From: Helicobacteraceae bacterium
Lineage (GTDB): Bacteria; Campylobacterota; Campylobacteria; Campylobacterales; Sulfurimonadaceae
Direction: 5' to 3'
Assembly (NCBI GenBank): GCA_015488855.1
Contig: WFMY01000250.1
Coordinates: 1-16,175, forward strand
DNA: 16,175 bases
This document shows positions 1 through 8,136 of the stretch, piece by piece (the first letter of the stretch is position 1; every line of letters starts with the position of its first letter). The notes below the pieces were generated by a model. The model was given only the letters and a program-made list of their open reading frames with translations, was not told the origin of the DNA and made no database searches. A program made the translations under genes and the position numbers.

Positions 1-96
1 ATTTAGCTTAAAAAACTCAAAAAAAACGACACTAACACTTACAAACGAGACGACTAAAGCAAAGAGTACAGTAAGAAAGACTCCATTCTTTGCCAT
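1..96 (-). CDS. N-terminus of a membrane protein, probably the sensor histidine kinase partner of the response regulator (partial)
   Basis: The reading frame is open for 32 codons from an ATG whose A is shared with the last base of the upstream response-regulator stop (TAATG overlap), and it runs off the left edge of the window. The visible residues begin MAKNGVFLTVLFALVVSF and continue hydrophobic to about residue 26, which looks like an uncleaved N-terminal membrane segment. Translational coupling to an OmpR-family regulator and a leading transmembrane helix are what is expected of an inner-membrane sensor histidine kinase. No catalytic domain lies inside the window, so the kinase assignment is inference from position only. 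It could also be another small membrane protein. Confidence 0.6.
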   Translation of the reverse strand, partial: MAKNGVFLTVLFALVVSFVSVSVVFFEFFKLN

Positions 97-758
97 TATT
101 TTAATAGTTTATACCCAACACCACGCACTGACTCTATGAGTGTTTTATCCCCTAGTTTATTACGAATTCTTCCCACCATCACATCTATACTTTTGTTTGA
201 GGAGTCTTCATTGATAGCATTTACATTGTGAATCAAATCTTCACGAGACACAACTAAACCTTGTTTTTGGATCATATACGAGAGGATTCCAAATTCTGCA
301 TTTGTAAGCTCAATATTACGATTTTTGTAAGTGATATTCATAGCAGATTTATCACATCTAAAATCAGATTTTGATTCCTCTTTTGCCTCCACCTTTGCTG
401 CATAGCGGCGAAGTACAGACTGGATTCTGGCTTCAAGTTCTCTTGGATCATAGGGTTTTGGCATATAGTCATCTGCCCCAAGTTCGAGTGCTTTTACCTT
501 GTCTGTCACATCACTTCTAGCAGATGATATGATGATAGGAATATCTTGACGCTCACGGATAGCCTCACAAACTTCAAGTCCATCCATTCCAGGAAGTGTT
601 AGATCTAAAATCACTAAGTCAAATGGTTCCAACTTAAGAATACTTACGGCTTTAAAAGGGTCATCTTCGGTAATAACCTCAAACTCAAACTGCTCAAGAT
701 ACTCTGTAAGTATCTCAGCTAGTTCTAAGTCATCTTCAATCATTAATATTTTTGTCAT
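96..758 (-). CDS. OmpR/PhoB-family two-component response regulator
   Basis: The protein has about 220 residues: an N-terminal receiver domain (about 1-120) and a C-terminal winged-helix DNA-binding domain (about 130-220). In the receiver domain the acidic pair EDD near the N-terminus, the phosphoacceptor Asp in VILDLTLPGMDG and the conserved Lys in MPKPYD are all present, so it should be phosphorylatable. The C-terminal VGRIRNKLGD and VRGVGYKL match the recognition-helix and wing region of OmpR-type regulators. I chose the ATG at 758; a TTG two codons upstream is also in frame but less likely. It lies about 30 bp after feoB with no visible terminator between, and overlaps the next gene, probably its sensor kinase. 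The signal and regulon are unknown. Confidence 0.9.
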   Translation of the reverse strand: MTKILMIEDDLELAEILTEYLEQFEFEVITEDDPFKAVSILKLEPFDLVILDLTLPGMDGLEVCEAIRERQDIPIIISSARSDVTDKVKALELGADDYMPKPYDPRELEARIQSVLRRYAAKVEAKEESKSDFRCDKSAMNITYKNRNIELTNAEFGILSYMIQKQGLVVSREDLIHNVNAINEDSSNKSIDVMVGRIRNKLGDKTLIESVRGVGYKLLK

Positions 759-788
759 GGGCAAATTTTAACTAAATATACCTAATAA

Positions 789-2957
789 TCAGATAAGTTT
801 TGTAATATGATAAGCTAAAAATGATAAAACATAAGCTGTAATAGTCGTAACAAGTAAAAGATAGAAAAAATATTTTATATGCCCTGCCTCTCTAGTAAAG
901 ACTACTGATGCAGCTAAACATGGCAGATAAATCATAATAAAGACTATGAAAGAGACAGCCGAAGCAAAAGGGATATTTTTACTAATCGCTTTGAGTAATG
1001 TGTTATTTGCATGTACTGAATCAAGCCCCAATGTATGATGCGCATCTAATGTTGCTTCACTATCAAGAGCATACAGAACTCCCAAAGTAGAGACTATCAC
1101 CTCTTTTGCAGCAAGACCAGCATGGATTGCCACAGTCATCTTCCAGTCAAAGCCAAGAGGTTCAAAGAGTGGTTGCATAAACTTCCCAATGCGACCCAAA
1201 TAACTCTGCTCAAGAAGAGATTCATCAAGCTTTTTTTGGAGTCTATTCTTTTGTGAGTCATCTGCAACTTCCATCTTAGATTCATAACTTTGAGTAAGCT
1301 CTAAATTTGATGGATAATTACTTAAAAACCAAACAAGCATAGAAGCTGCAGCGATAAATGTTCCTGCCTTTTTCAGATACATCATAGTTTTTGAGACAAC
1401 TGTATGCCAAATGAGTTTTAATGAGGGAAATCTATACTTTGGCATCTCCATAACAAAAGGTTCATCAACCCCTTTAAATGCTGTTATTTTTAGTATTTTT
1501 GCTGCCATCAAACCTATGATTGCTCCACTTAAGTATATTGCAAATAAAATATTTCCTGCTTCATCAGGTGCAAAAAAAGCACCAGCAAACAAGACATACA
1601 CAGGCAACCTTGCACCACAAGACATAAACCCTATGATAAAAAGAGTAAGCAGTCTATCTCTATCATTTTTTAGGATTCTTGCACTCATATAAGCTGGGAT
1701 AGAGCATCCAAACCCTGTCACAAGAGGGATAAAACTTTGCCCATGCAGACCAAACTTGTGAAAAAAACCATCAAGTAAAAAAGCTACTCGTGACATATAA
1801 CCTGTACTCTCTAAAAGAGCAATACCAATAAAAAGGATAATAATATTTGGCACAAAAAGGATAACTGCTCCTACACCAGAGATGAGACCATCTACAACGA
1901 GAGAGTGAATATCTGGATTTGAGATTGTAGCACCTATAAGCTCGCCAAGCCAAACAAAAAATGCATTAATCCATTCCATAGGGATAGAGCCCACTTCAAA
2001 TGTAAGTTGAAACAAACCCCACATAAAGATAAGAAAGATTGGGATTCCTAAAATAGGATGGATAAGGACTTCATCTATCTTTTCACTCAAAGTTTTTAAC
2101 GCAACTTTCTTTTTCTCTTGTAACACTTCTGCAACTACCCCTCGGTTAAAAGAAGCGTACTCTTCTGCAAAAGCTTCTTTAATATCATCACTATCATGAT
2201 GGAGTTCAATGTGCTTCGTTGATTCTATTAGTATAGGTTGTAGTTCAGTCCACACAGGATCATTATGAATATTTTGGTAGGTTACTCTATCATTTTTAAG
2301 AAGATTGATGGCTATATTTCTATGGCTATTCGCACTCTCATATTTATGTTTTTTGAGATGCACTACAAGGATATTTATCTCCTCTTCTACGGCTTCACTA
2401 AAAATGAGTTTTGAGCAATGGAACTCTTTCTCATAACTTATTACTAAATTTTTGATGAGCGATTCTAGCCCAAGTTTTGTTTGTGCAGATGTCTTGATGC
2501 ACTGTACACCCAGAAGTTCACTCATATACTCTGCATCTATCTCTATACCCTCTTTTATTGCCTCATCTGTCATATTGAGTGCAACAACTACTTTCTTTCC
2601 AAGAGTTAAAAGTTCTGATGTTAATTGTAGATTTTTTTCTAAGTTTGTCGAGTCCACAACATTAATGACAAGATCATATTCGTGCATAGTAAGATACTCA
2701 TGGGTTACTCTTTCTTCAATAGTATAGTCATTAAGAGCATAAGTCCCAGGTAGATCAACAATAGTAAAATGGTACTCTCCATAATCAAATAACACCTCAG
2801 TACGCTCTACTGTAACACCTGTAAAATTACCTACATGAAGATGTGCATTTGAGATGGAGTTGATCAACATACTTTTACCAACATTAGGTTGCCCTACTAA
2901 AGCTACCTTTATATGGTTTGCTGTAAGGGGACACGCTTTGGCATCTTGATAACTCAT
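789..2957 (-). CDS. feoB: Ferrous iron transport protein B (FeoB)
   Basis: This is a 722-residue inner-membrane Fe(II) transporter with an N-terminal G domain. G motifs are visible: G1 GQPNVGKS (22-29), the switch-I threonines near 46-49, G3 DLPG (68-71) and G4 NMTD (128-131), with SAQ as a G5 candidate (157-159). A helical, guanine-dissociation-inhibitor-like stretch follows to about 290, then a polytopic membrane part with the two Gate regions. Conserved transport motifs include GFGC (415-418), CGARLPVY (447-454), AAKEV near 616-620 and the YLPC cysteine motif near 677-680. Length is usual for the family. Its ATG overlaps the feoA stop by 4 bp (ATGA), which implies coupled translation. No feoC is visible. 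GTP hydrolysis by the G domain is needed for iron uptake in this family. Confidence 0.97.
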   Translation of the reverse strand: MSYQDAKACPLTANHIKVALVGQPNVGKSMLINSISNAHLHVGNFTGVTVERTEVLFDYGEYHFTIVDLPGTYALNDYTIEERVTHEYLTMHEYDLVINVVDSTNLEKNLQLTSELLTLGKKVVVALNMTDEAIKEGIEIDAEYMSELLGVQCIKTSAQTKLGLESLIKNLVISYEKEFHCSKLIFSEAVEEEINILVVHLKKHKYESANSHRNIAINLLKNDRVTYQNIHNDPVWTELQPILIESTKHIELHHDSDDIKEAFAEEYASFNRGVVAEVLQEKKKVALKTLSEKIDEVLIHPILGIPIFLIFMWGLFQLTFEVGSIPMEWINAFFVWLGELIGATISNPDIHSLVVDGLISGVGAVILFVPNIIILFIGIALLESTGYMSRVAFLLDGFFHKFGLHGQSFIPLVTGFGCSIPAYMSARILKNDRDRLLTLFIIGFMSCGARLPVYVLFAGAFFAPDEAGNILFAIYLSGAIIGLMAAKILKITAFKGVDEPFVMEMPKYRFPSLKLIWHTVVSKTMMYLKKAGTFIAAASMLVWFLSNYPSNLELTQSYESKMEVADDSQKNRLQKKLDESLLEQSYLGRIGKFMQPLFEPLGFDWKMTVAIHAGLAAKEVIVSTLGVLYALDSEATLDAHHTLGLDSVHANNTLLKAISKNIPFASAVSFIVFIMIYLPCLAASVVFTREAGHIKYFFYLLLVTTITAYVLSFLAYHITKLI

Positions 2958-3181
2958 AATTGTTCGACTTCTATTAGTTTAGCTTCTGTATCTCTTAGGG
3001 CTATTTGCATTTTACCTACTTTTATCTCAACTGTACTCTTACGAGCTGTTTGTTGCATAACTTCAACTTCTGCACCCTTTATCATACCAAAAGAGATCAA
3101 TCTTTGTTTTAAATCTTTATTAGTATTGAGTTTTAGTATGCGTACTTTACAGTTTTTCTTACAATCATAAAGAGTTTTCAT
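2954..3181 (-). CDS. feoA: Ferrous iron transport protein A (FeoA)
   Basis: This small cytoplasmic protein of about 75 residues has the SH3-like FeoA fold signature: RLISFGMIKGAEVEV, then a basic strand, then IALRDTEAKLIEV at the C-terminus. FeoA is the usual partner of FeoB and is thought to help its transport function. An in-frame ATG at 3223 would make a longer protein, but it lies inside the Fur-box-like repeat and upstream of the probable -10. I therefore choose the ATG at 3181, with GGGA about 5 nt upstream; the adjacent ATG at 3184 is an alternative. The N-terminus carries a CX3C pair (DCKKNC), where many FeoA proteins have a glycine-containing loop. It is followed directly by feoB. 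Confidence 0.9.
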   Translation of the reverse strand: MKTLYDCKKNCKVRILKLNTNKDLKQRLISFGMIKGAEVEVMQQTARKSTVEIKVGKMQIALRDTEAKLIEVEQL

Positions 3182-3205
3182 CATAATCCCACATATTTTA
3201 TTCAT

Positions 3206-3224
3206 AATGATAACAAATATCATT
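3206..3224 (-). promoter_or_regulatory. Fur-box-like operator at the feoAB promoter
   Basis: A perfect inverted repeat AATGATA-acaaa-TATCATT lies 22 bp upstream of the chosen feoA start. It resembles the GATAAT-type repeats of the classic Fur box. On the minus strand, TATCAT (3212-3207) could serve as the -10, so a bound repressor would block RNA polymerase. The repeat is seen directly; Fur binding is inferred from its position before iron-uptake genes. The divergent pssA promoter lies about 30 bp away and may be outside its reach. Confidence 0.65.
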
Positions 3225-3255
3225 TTAATTATTCATTAAAGAGGCTAAATTTCGC

Positions 3256-3261
3256 TATAAT
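3256..3261 (+). promoter_or_regulatory. -10 box of the pssA promoter
   Basis: A perfect TATAAT preceded by GC lies 26 bp before the pssA start codon, with AT-rich DNA upstream and no clear -35. That is the usual form of housekeeping promoters in Campylobacterota. A ribosome-binding AAGG at about 3275-3278 follows. Confidence 0.7.
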
Positions 3262-3287
3262 TCATTTTTTATTTAAGGTTAACAACA

Positions 3288-3845
3288 ATGAAATTTCTTT
3301 TTACACCATCTTCTCAGTTTAACTTAGCAAATATGTTCACATTTGTAAATATAACAGCTGGTCTTTTAGCTATTTACTTCATTACTCAAAATAATTTTTT
3401 CTTAGCCATCATTTTAGCATGGATTGGTGGTGCTTTTGATATATTTGACGGAAAGATTGCACGAAAGTACAAACTATCAAACGAATTTGGCATCCAACTT
3501 GACAGTTTCGCTGATTTTTTAAGTTTTGTGCTTGTCCCTGTCTTTTTAGTTTTTCAAGCAGTTTATGCACAAACACAACTCACTGGCCTAATGATTGTAG
3601 CAGCACCGCTGAGTATACTTTATGTCATTTCTGGACTTAGAAGACTTATATATTTCAATATTAACGCAGATGCAGGTGAGATTGAAAACTACTTTACAGG
3701 TGTCCCTACTCCACTTGGGGCTATACTACTTTGGTTAGCTTACCTTGGTTGGGCGTATGGGATCTTCAATATTTATGTTGTTATGATTTTGATGCTTCTC
3801 ATCGCTCTCTCTCTTAACTCAAAGATCAAAGTAAAGCATCTCTAA
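3288..3845 (+). CDS. pssA: CDP-diacylglycerol-serine O-phosphatidyltransferase (phosphatidylserine synthase)
   Basis: This 185-residue integral membrane enzyme of the CDP-alcohol phosphatidyltransferase family has the full catalytic signature D-x2-D-G-x2-A-R-x8-G-x3-D-x3-D: Asp51, Asp54, Gly55, Ala58, Arg59, Gly68, Asp72 and Asp76. The N-terminal NMFTFVNITAGLLAIYF resembles the type II PssA subgroup more than PgsA, so the likely reaction is CDP-diacylglycerol plus serine to phosphatidylserine, the precursor of phosphatidylethanolamine. The rest of the chain forms several hydrophobic helices. It is somewhat short for PssA. It is a single gene with its own promoter, divergent from feoA, and its stop overlaps the convergent diguanylate cyclase stop by 4 bp. 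PgsA or another head-group transferase is the alternative. Confidence 0.85.
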   Translation: MKFLFTPSSQFNLANMFTFVNITAGLLAIYFITQNNFFLAIILAWIGGAFDIFDGKIARKYKLSNEFGIQLDSFADFLSFVLVPVFLVFQAVYAQTQLTGLMIVAAPLSILYVISGLRRLIYFNINADAGEIENYFTGVPTPLGAILLWLAYLGWAYGIFNIYVVMILMLLIALSLNSKIKVKHL

Positions 3846-4723
3846 GAACATATTTCTACTCTATTCCTACCCAATTCTTTTGCCTTGTATAAAGCTTCAT
3901 CTACACTTTTAAGTAAAAGTTCAAAGGTATTGTGGTTATCATTGAGCTGACATACACCAAAACTTGCTGTAATACTGACCCCATCACTCACAGTTGATTC
4001 TATCTTCTTTCTTATTAGTTCGGCTTTGTCTTTTGCAAACTCTGCGTTACAACTCTCAAGAATAACAACAAACTCCTCCCCACCAAATCTTGCTGTAAAA
4101 TCCTCAACACGCATCCCAACACTGAGAATATCAGCGACAGCTATCAAAATAGTATCACCCATAAGATGCCCATAAGTATCATTTACTTTTTTAAAATAAT
4201 CTATATCGAGCATTATAACACTGAGAGCATCCCCATTTCTATGGGCGCGTGCAAATTTTCTTTGCCCCTCTTCTGCTAGGACATGACGGTTATAAAGACC
4301 TGTAAGCTGGTCATGTGATGCATTATACAAAAGTTCATCTCTTTGGTACTTGATAAGAAGATGGGTATGGACTCTTGCTTTTACAATAGCAGGATTAATA
4401 GGTTTTGTTATATAATCAACGGCACCTAAGGTTAAACCCCTTTCCTCATCTTTGATACTATCACTACCTGTGACAAAGATAACAGGTACATTGCGAGTAA
4501 TATCATTTTCTTGAAGTTTATAAAACACTTCGTACCCATCCATCTCTGGCATAGATATATCTAAAAGAATAAGGTCTGGATACGGCTTTGTTGTTGCTAA
4601 TCCTAAAGCTCTTTGACCATTATTAGCAATTTTCAAATCATATGTATCTTTTAAAAATGTAGCTAATACTTGTATATTTGATGCGACATCATCAACTATA
4701 AGTACAACTGATTTTTCTTTCAT
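3842..4723 (-). CDS. Response regulator with diguanylate cyclase (REC-GGDEF) output
   Basis: The 293-residue cytoplasmic protein has a receiver domain (about 5-120) and a GGDEF domain (about 135-292). The receiver has the acidic pair Asp11/Asp12, phosphoacceptor Asp55 in LLDISMPEMDG, Thr85 and Lys107. The cyclase signature is GGEEF (214-218), an active variant, and an RVED inhibitory I-site (205-208) lies exactly five residues before it, which indicates product inhibition by c-di-GMP. The expected reaction is 2 GTP to c-di-GMP, switched by phosphorylation-driven dimerisation as in PleD/WspR-type enzymes. Its ATG overlaps the stop of the hybrid kinase gene (ATGA), so that kinase, through its HPt domain, is the probable phosphodonor. 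No separate promoter is visible. Confidence 0.93.
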   Translation of the reverse strand: MKEKSVVLIVDDVASNIQVLATFLKDTYDLKIANNGQRALGLATTKPYPDLILLDISMPEMDGYEVFYKLQENDITRNVPVIFVTGSDSIKDEERGLTLGAVDYITKPINPAIVKARVHTHLLIKYQRDELLYNASHDQLTGLYNRHVLAEEGQRKFARAHRNGDALSVIMLDIDYFKKVNDTYGHLMGDTILIAVADILSVGMRVEDFTARFGGEEFVVILESCNAEFAKDKAELIRKKIESTVSDGVSITASFGVCQLNDNHNTFELLLKSVDEALYKAKELGRNRVEICS

Positions 4724-7700
4724 TTTAGCTCCTCTAAAATCTTATCTATAGATTCAATAGCTTTTACAAACTCAAAGTCATCTATGTATTTATATAAATT
4801 TTTTAACTCATCGTTAAGATAAGCGTTGATATCAAGAGTTGCTAGACCGAGTTCCTGAGTCTCGATAAACTCACCCTTATCTAGTTTTTCTTTTAAGTGA
4901 GTTAACTCAATTTTTAACTTTTTTAAATCTGTAGTAGTGCCTGCTTGCAGAGAACTTTTCTCTTGTGTATATTGTTTAAATATCTCTATAACTTCAGCAA
5001 CAGCCGTACCTAGTTCTTCCACTCTATCTATAGAGTTCAACTCTATATCTTTTGCAATCTTTTGAACCTTAGATGCACTAAGATTTGCGGCTGCACCCTT
5101 GATAGTATGGGCGTAAAGCTTAATGTCAGAATAATTTGAATTTTGCATTGCTTCTTCTAGTAAGTCAACTTGCTTGAGAATATCAACCACAAATATCCCC
5201 ATCAATTTTTTAAGTAAAGTCCTTGAATCACTGACTCGAACCAAAAGGTCTTCTTCATCCCAGATATCTACACTATAACTAATTTTTGATTGTTCTTTTG
5301 AACTCTCTGGTTTAAGGTCTTGCTTATCTTTTAAGATCCATTTTTTTAGCACTTTAAACAAAAGCTTTGCATCTATAGGTTTAGAAAGATAATCATCCAT
5401 TCCAGAGATTAGGCACTTCTCTTTGTCACCTTCCATTGCATTGGCTGTTAAAGCAACTATTGGTATATCAACATTTATCTCATTTGCTCCACCTTCACGG
5501 ATACTTTTTGAAGCCTCGTACCCATCCATAACAGGCATCTGACAATCCATAAATACCAGTGTATACGGAGGATGAGCATGTTTGATAGCCAAAACTCCCT
5601 CAGCACCATTATTTGCTATATCAGCTTGAAGACCAAAGGTTTCAAGGATTCCATTTAAAACTATCTGATTTGTCAAGTTATCTTCAACAAGAAGTATCTT
5701 TAAAGATTTTGGCCATTGGTATTTAGTATTAGGTAATTGCTCTTCTTTGTGAATAATCTGAAGAGGCTTTTTTTTGGTATCAAAAACACTAAAAACCTGC
5801 ATATAGTCTTTTGTTGTAGTTGGCTTAGGAAAATACTCATCAAAATAAAACTCTTCACTTGATTCACTTTTAAAACTAAACTCAAGTGGTGTCATCATCA
5901 CTAACTTCATAGCGTTATAGTCTGCATTCTGACGAATCTCTCTTGCCAATTCTTTACCTGACATATCTGAGCTTCTAATATCTATGAGCAGTATATCATA
6001 GGAGTTATCCCCCAGTTTCTCTTTTGCTTGAAGCGTGTCATTGGCACTTTGAACTTGCATACCCCAATATTCAAGTTGATTTTTAATCGCTAGTATACTT
6101 TGTTCATTATTATCCACTATTAATACTTTTTTATCTTTTATATCTATATTTGGAGATACTTTTTGTGCATCTGGGGCTAACTTCACCTCTACATCTATAC
6201 AAAAAGAACTTCCTTTGCCAAACTCACTCTTAACCCTTACTTCACCATTCATAAGAGAACAAAGTTTTTTTACTATAGCTAAACCTAAACCTGTCCCTCC
6301 AAATTTTCTTGTCGTAGAGGCATCAACCTGAGTAAATGACTCAAAAAGTGTCCCTATCTTTCCTTTTGGAATCCCTATCCCAGTATCTACAATATCTACT
6401 TTGAGTCTAGCTACTTTGTTGATACCTACTTCAAGTTTTGCTTTGATGAGGATATGACCCTCGTTTGTAAACTTCACAGAGTTTCCAACTATGTTTGTAA
6501 GGATCTGTCTTATTCTACCTTTGTCTGCTACTACTTTATCGTACTCGATTTCAGAGACATCAAGGATGAGTTCGACCCCTTTATTTTGTGCTTTAAAAGC
6601 CATTGCCTCTGCAAAATCTCCAAACTCATCTCGTATCATATACTCATGACAATCTAACTCTAATTTTCCAGCTTCTACTTTAGAGAAGTCTAAGATATCG
6701 TTGATGAGAGAGAGTAGAGCATTGGCACTACTTTGTGCTAAATGGGCATGATGTCTTTGCTTTTTATCGAGTTTTGTGTTAATGAGTAAGCCCAACATCC
6801 CTATTACACCGTTCATTGGTGTGCGTATCTCATGAGACATACTCGCTAAAAATTCTGACTTACTTTTAACAGCTTCTTGTGCTTTTTTTGTTGTTTGTAA
6901 AAGTTCGTTTTCATTATTGTATAGTGTAAGCATCATCTGGTTAAAGGCACTACTAAGATGCCCTATCTCTGACTCTGAATCCACATCTACTTTGATGTTT
7001 CGATACCCCATTGAGTAGTCGTTTGTAGCGTTGACTAATTTAAAGATAGGTTTAGTTATCTGATTTGCAATGATAAATGATATTATTACAATAACAAGCA
7101 CCATGATCACTAAAAACAGACTCACTTGTTTTGCATATTCTCTTTGTTCTTGAAGTAGTCCCTTTGTATTCATCTCGCCAATAAGTCTCCAGTTTATATC
7201 TAATAGTTCTATATTTTGATATATTCTTATCACTTGATTATGTTGATGATTTTTAGCCCAAAGTTCAAATTGTTTTGTTTTTATCTTTTTAGCTGGATTG
7301 AGAATATCTTCTAAAGAGTCGATTTTTGAACGAAGAAGAGCATCTTCACCTACAAGATAGTAAGAAAAAGATTGTTCGTAATCAGTTTCATAAAAGAGAT
7401 TAAGCACTTTATCTAAGCGTAACTGTACTGCAAACACTCCAACAAGCTTACCATTTTCATCAACAAGGGGTGCAGTGATAAAACCAGCAATAGCATTTTT
7501 AGAAGGGGCATAATGCTCCATATCTGAAAAATGCATTTTTTGGTCTTGTATGGTTTTTCTTACTGTTTTAGCGAACTTAGTATCTTTGTATTTTCCATCA
7601 ACTAGCGAACGACCAAGATCATCTTCTTTTGCAACAGTATAAAGAATGTTACCCTCTAAATCTATCAAAAAGAGATCATATATATAGTCATACTCTAAAG

Positions 7701-8079
7701 AGAGCAAAACCAAATTTTCTTGCTCCTTTGCAACAAGGCTTAGATACTCCTCAGAGTTCATCAACTTTTTTGTAGCTATACTTGACTTATCAATCTGTTT
7801 TTTTAAAGCAATGAGTTTTTTTAAAAAATGAATATTCCTTACATTTTTAGACCATACGACTATGTCAGTTTCACGATAAGAAAACCAGTTTTGTATCAAA
7901 AGTACATTTAAAGATACTGTCTGAGTCATCTCTTGAAGAGCCTCTTGCATAATATTTTTATTGTTTTGAGTATAACTAGAGTATGAAAAATAGATGATAG
8001 GCAAGACGGAGATAAGGATAAACCAAAAGAGTATTTTAAATCGTATAGAGTGAAAAAACTTTATCCTACTCTCTTGCAT
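4720..8079 (-). CDS. Cache-domain hybrid sensor histidine kinase with two receivers and an HPt domain
   Basis: This 1119-residue inner-membrane protein has TM1 at about 14-32, a periplasmic Cache-like sensor at about 35-315, TM2 at about 319-339 and a HAMP linker at about 340-395. The HisKA domain has His416 in SHEIRTP. The ATPase domain shows an N-box (around Asn529), DTGIGIP (565-571) and GGTGLGL (594-600). Receiver 1 (650-755) keeps phosphoacceptor Asp700 and Lys752, but its acidic pair is D-N (656-657), so it may be weakened. Receiver 2 (793-910) is complete, with Asp845 and Lys900. The HPt domain has His991 in AHTIKGAA. About 70 further residues follow the HPt. The layout resembles BarA-type phosphorelay kinases. 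AAGGA lies about 8 nt before the ATG. The ligand is unknown; the cyclase encoded next is the likely target. Confidence 0.95.
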   Translation of the reverse strand: MQESRIKFFHSIRFKILFWFILISVLPIIYFSYSSYTQNNKNIMQEALQEMTQTVSLNVLLIQNWFSYRETDIVVWSKNVRNIHFLKKLIALKKQIDKSSIATKKLMNSEEYLSLVAKEQENLVLLSLEYDYIYDLFLIDLEGNILYTVAKEDDLGRSLVDGKYKDTKFAKTVRKTIQDQKMHFSDMEHYAPSKNAIAGFITAPLVDENGKLVGVFAVQLRLDKVLNLFYETDYEQSFSYYLVGEDALLRSKIDSLEDILNPAKKIKTKQFELWAKNHQHNQVIRIYQNIELLDINWRLIGEMNTKGLLQEQREYAKQVSLFLVIMVLVIVIISFIIANQITKPIFKLVNATNDYSMGYRNIKVDVDSESEIGHLSSAFNQMMLTLYNNENELLQTTKKAQEAVKSKSEFLASMSHEIRTPMNGVIGMLGLLINTKLDKKQRHHAHLAQSSANALLSLINDILDFSKVEAGKLELDCHEYMIRDEFGDFAEAMAFKAQNKGVELILDVSEIEYDKVVADKGRIRQILTNIVGNSVKFTNEGHILIKAKLEVGINKVARLKVDIVDTGIGIPKGKIGTLFESFTQVDASTTRKFGGTGLGLAIVKKLCSLMNGEVRVKSEFGKGSSFCIDVEVKLAPDAQKVSPNIDIKDKKVLIVDNNEQSILAIKNQLEYWGMQVQSANDTLQAKEKLGDNSYDILLIDIRSSDMSGKELAREIRQNADYNAMKLVMMTPLEFSFKSESSEEFYFDEYFPKPTTTKDYMQVFSVFDTKKKPLQIIHKEEQLPNTKYQWPKSLKILLVEDNLTNQIVLNGILETFGLQADIANNGAEGVLAIKHAHPPYTLVFMDCQMPVMDGYEASKSIREGGANEINVDIPIVALTANAMEGDKEKCLISGMDDYLSKPIDAKLLFKVLKKWILKDKQDLKPESSKEQSKISYSVDIWDEEDLLVRVSDSRTLLKKLMGIFVVDILKQVDLLEEAMQNSNYSDIKLYAHTIKGAAANLSASKVQKIAKDIELNSIDRVEELGTAVAEVIEIFKQYTQEKSSLQAGTTTDLKKLKIELTHLKEKLDKGEFIETQELGLATLDINAYLNDELKNLYKYIDDFEFVKAIESIDKILEELK

Positions 8080-8091
8080 CTAATAATTCCT

Positions 8092-8111
8092 TAATTTATT
8101 TGAATAAATTA
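8092..8111. repeat. 20-bp AT-rich palindrome, candidate operator of the kinase-cyclase operon
   Basis: Arms TAATTTATT and AATAAATTA are perfect reverse complements separated by TG. The palindrome overlaps half of the -10 box (8108-8113) and the likely transcription start of the hybrid kinase gene, and it ends 12 bp before the start codon. This is a typical place for a repressor site or a short mRNA hairpin. It is wholly A/T in the arms, so chance is possible. Confidence 0.45.
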
Positions 8112-8113
8112 TA
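8108..8113 (-). promoter_or_regulatory. -10 box of the hybrid kinase/cyclase promoter
   Basis: Minus-strand TATAAT lies about 28 bp upstream of the kinase ATG, in the 57-bp gap after rmuC. It indicates that the kinase-cyclase pair is transcribed from its own start rather than only by read-through from rmuC. Confidence 0.65.
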
Positions 8114-8136
8114 CTCTTAGTAATATTAAGGGTAAC

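Noticed and set aside
656..764. TTG at 764 as the response regulator start
   Set aside because: An ATG two codons downstream gives the usual receiver N-terminus and needs no rare start codon.
1411..2727. Plus-strand open frames opposite feoB
   Set aside because: feoB is complete and well conserved on the minus strand; these frames show no domain features and are shadows.
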